Shown piece by piece: positions 6,225 through 7,448 of a stretch of 7,448 nt of DNA. Below the pieces are notes generated by a model. That model searched no databases. It was not told the DNA's origin and saw only the letters and a list, made by a program, of their open reading frames with translations. The stretch covers positions 5,003-12,450 of the forward strand of contig DFST01000162.1 of NCBI GenBank assembly GCA_002378975.1, in the 5' to 3' direction. Numbering within the stretch: position 1 is the first letter of the stretch; each line of letters opens with the position of its first letter. The position numbers were made by a program, and so were the translations under genes. The DNA comes from Chitinophagaceae bacterium UBA3430. GTDB taxonomy: Bacteria; Bacteroidota; Bacteroidia; Chitinophagales; Chitinophagaceae.

Positions 6225-7416
6225 CAACGGAGCGTTTAACGGATTCGTAGATAACGGTTTGTTGTCCGGCGATGCGACTGAAGCCGCGCACATCGTTCCC
6301 GGTGAAGCCGGCGTTCATCTCGCCGTATTTACCGAAGCGGCTGTTCATGAGATCGTATTCGCTTTCAATACCGGTGACCTGGAATCGGTATGGATGCAGT
6401 TGTACGAATACGGTTCCGGTCACATTTTCTTGGCTATTGGTCAGAAATGCTTCGATGTCGCGCATTACGGGATCCAGGATCTGTCCCTCGTGCAGCCAGT
6501 TGCCGTAGAACAAAGCCAATTGGTCTTTCCATTGCAATTGCCATTTGGTCAACACATGCTTTTCGAGTGCATGATGGGCTTTGAGGATGATCATGGGTGC
6601 GGCGGCTTCGAATCCGACCCGACCCTTGATGCCGATGATGGTATCGCCCACATGAATATCGCGACCGATGCCATAGGGGCCGGCGATCCTTTGTAGATAC
6701 TGAATCGCTTCGCTGGGATGATCGAAAGATTCTCCGTTGATGGCTTTCAGTTCTCCTTTTGTGAATTGAAGTTGAACCGACTCGCTCTCACTTTTGGTTA
6801 CAGGCGTAGGCCAGGCTTCTTCGGGCAGTGTGCCGTTGGAGGAAAGGGTTTCTCGGCCGCCGACGCTGGTTCCCCAGAGACCTTTATTGATCGAATAAGC
6901 GGCCTTGGCAAAATTCATCTCAACGCCTTTTGCTTTCAGGTATTCGATCTCAGTTTCGCGACTCAGTTGCAGATCTCTAATCGGGGTGAGAATAGGCACG
7001 CCGGGGATCTGGATGTGAAAGATCATATCGAATCGCACTTGATCGTTTCCAGCGCCGGTACTTCCGTGTGCCACGGCATCGGCATTTAGTTCTTTTACAT
7101 GATCGGCAATCCCAAGCGCTTGGATCAGTCGCTCGGCGGATACGGAGAGCGGATAGGTATTGTTCTTCAGCACATTTCCATAGATGAGATAACGCAAAAT
7201 GCGGTCGTAGTAAGGATGAACCGCATGCAGTGTTTTGTGCGAAGCGACGCCCAGAGAGAAGGCGTGTTGCTCAACTTGCTTCAGCTCCTCGTTGGAGAAC
7301 CCACCGGTATTTACCAAGATGCTATGTACCTCATAGCCCAGGTCGTCACGCAAATATTTGACGCAGTACGAGGTGTCGAGTCCGCCACTGAATCCCAAAA
7401 CGATCTTCTTACTCAT
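6211..7416 (-). CDS. argG: Argininosuccinate synthase
   Basis: This ATP-dependent ligase (401 residues, the usual length of about 400) joins citrulline and aspartate to form argininosuccinate with release of AMP and pyrophosphate. The N-type ATP pyrophosphatase loop FSGGLDTS sits at residues 9-16. The synthetase signature HGSTGAGNDQVRF is at 117-129, followed by TPIRD (144-148), YSINKGLWG (174-182), YGIGRD (248-253) and GIKGRVGFEAA (262-272). The start at 7416 gives MSKKIVLGFSGG, the standard N-terminus. It is the first complete gene of the cluster although its reaction is next to last, and its partner argH is the last gene. The tail VDEKD-TAA overlaps the argC start. No Shine-Dalgarno is visible before the ATG, and the 32 bases upstream show no recognisable promoter. 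Confidence 0.98.
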   Translation of the reverse strand: MSKKIVLGFSGGLDTSYCVKYLRDDLGYEVHSILVNTGGFSNEELKQVEQHAFSLGVASHKTLHAVHPYYDRILRYLIYGNVLKNNTYPLSVSAERLIQALGIADHVKELNADAVAHGSTGAGNDQVRFDMIFHIQIPGVPILTPIRDLQLSRETEIEYLKAKGVEMNFAKAAYSINKGLWGTSVGGRETLSSNGTLPEEAWPTPVTKSESESVQLQFTKGELKAINGESFDHPSEAIQYLQRIAGPYGIGRDIHVGDTIIGIKGRVGFEAAAPMIILKAHHALEKHVLTKWQLQWKDQLALFYGNWLHEGQILDPVMRDIEAFLTNSQENVTGTVFVQLHPYRFQVTGIESEYDLMNSRFGKYGEMNAGFTGNDVRGFSRIAGQQTVIYESVKRSVDEKD

Positions 7417-7448
7417 GACGTTGATTTAGGCGTTCTTGTCTTTATTTG
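7417..7448 (-). other. Short flank upstream of argG, probably the end of another gene
   Basis: Only 32 bases are available. Two minus-strand frames could be the tail of an upstream gene. One ends in NKDKNA with TAA at 7428-7426, nine bases before the argG ATG. The other ends in TPKSTS with TGA at 7415-7413, overlapping the argG ATG as ATGA. In Bacteroidota a GNAT-type acetyltransferase with a lysine-rich tail often precedes argG, which would suit the first frame, but this is recollection plus inference. No terminator hairpin and no complete promoter motif fits into this space. Confidence 0.3.

Larger units (their letters stand above)
1..7416 (-). other. Arginine biosynthesis operon argG-C-D-F'-B-E-H
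   Basis: Seven genes on the same strand are packed with overlaps of 14, 4, 4, 8 and 4 bases and one 2-base gap, leaving no room for internal promoters outside coding sequence or for terminators. They encode all reactions from N-acylglutamate to arginine through N-acylcitrulline. A single transcript with coupled translation is inferred. Promoter and terminator must lie outside the window, so regulation cannot be read here. Confidence 0.9.

Noticed and set aside
6225..6293. Longer argC start at 6293
   Set aside because: The extra 23 residues lie within argG, are unlike ArgC N-termini, and push the Rossmann glycine loop too far from the start.
6202..6696. Plus-strand open frame of 164 codons opposite argG and the start of argC
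   Set aside because: It covers the conserved C-terminal half of argG and has no recognisable motif; composition follows the antisense of argG codons.
1..7448. CRISPR arrays, insertion sequences, tRNAs, riboswitches or terminators
   Set aside because: The window is almost wholly coding with junctions of two bases or fewer between genes; no direct repeats, inverted ends or hairpin plus T-run were seen by eye.

Overview
The window is one block of arginine biosynthesis genes, all read on the minus strand (right to left), almost without gaps. In transcription order it holds argG, argC, argD, an argF'-type N-acyl-ornithine carbamoyltransferase, argB, an M20 deacylase (argE-like) and argH. ArgH runs off the left edge and lacks only its C-terminal end. 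Thirty-two bases upstream of argG are probably the tail of a further gene. No tRNA, rRNA, insertion sequence, CRISPR array, promoter or terminator is visible. No stretch over 300 bases lacks a gene.

The source is most likely a member of the Bacteroidota, perhaps near Chitinophagaceae, Cytophagia or Saprospiria; the rank below phylum is a guess. Three things point there. The carbamoyltransferase resembles the Bacteroides fragilis SOTCase, with SLRTR, HPLQ and HCLPVRR motifs. ArgB, ArgD and ArgH carry phylum-flavoured variants (FEKAGVL, ADSVQCGYGRSG, MPHKKNPD). None of the seven start codons has a Shine-Dalgarno sequence. Base composition looks near balanced by eye.

Together the genes encode every step from N-acetylglutamate to arginine by the acylated-citrulline route. 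ArgB phosphorylates the acylglutamate, ArgC reduces it and ArgD transaminates it to N-acylornithine. The argF' enzyme carbamoylates that compound while it is still acylated. The M20 enzyme then removes the acyl group to give citrulline, and ArgG and ArgH convert citrulline to arginine. No ordinary ornithine carbamoyltransferase and no argJ is present. The enzyme that makes the first acylglutamate is not in the window.

Gene junctions are very tight: overlaps of 14, 4, 4, 8 and 4 bases and one 2-base gap. This implies one polycistronic message with translational coupling. I see no undescribed system. The points most worth a second look are the residue that should set acetyl versus succinyl specificity in the carbamoyltransferase (valine at 90, neither of the two characterised states), the matching uncertainty for the deacylase, an arginine-insensitive type of ArgB, and divergence of ArgH near its active site.
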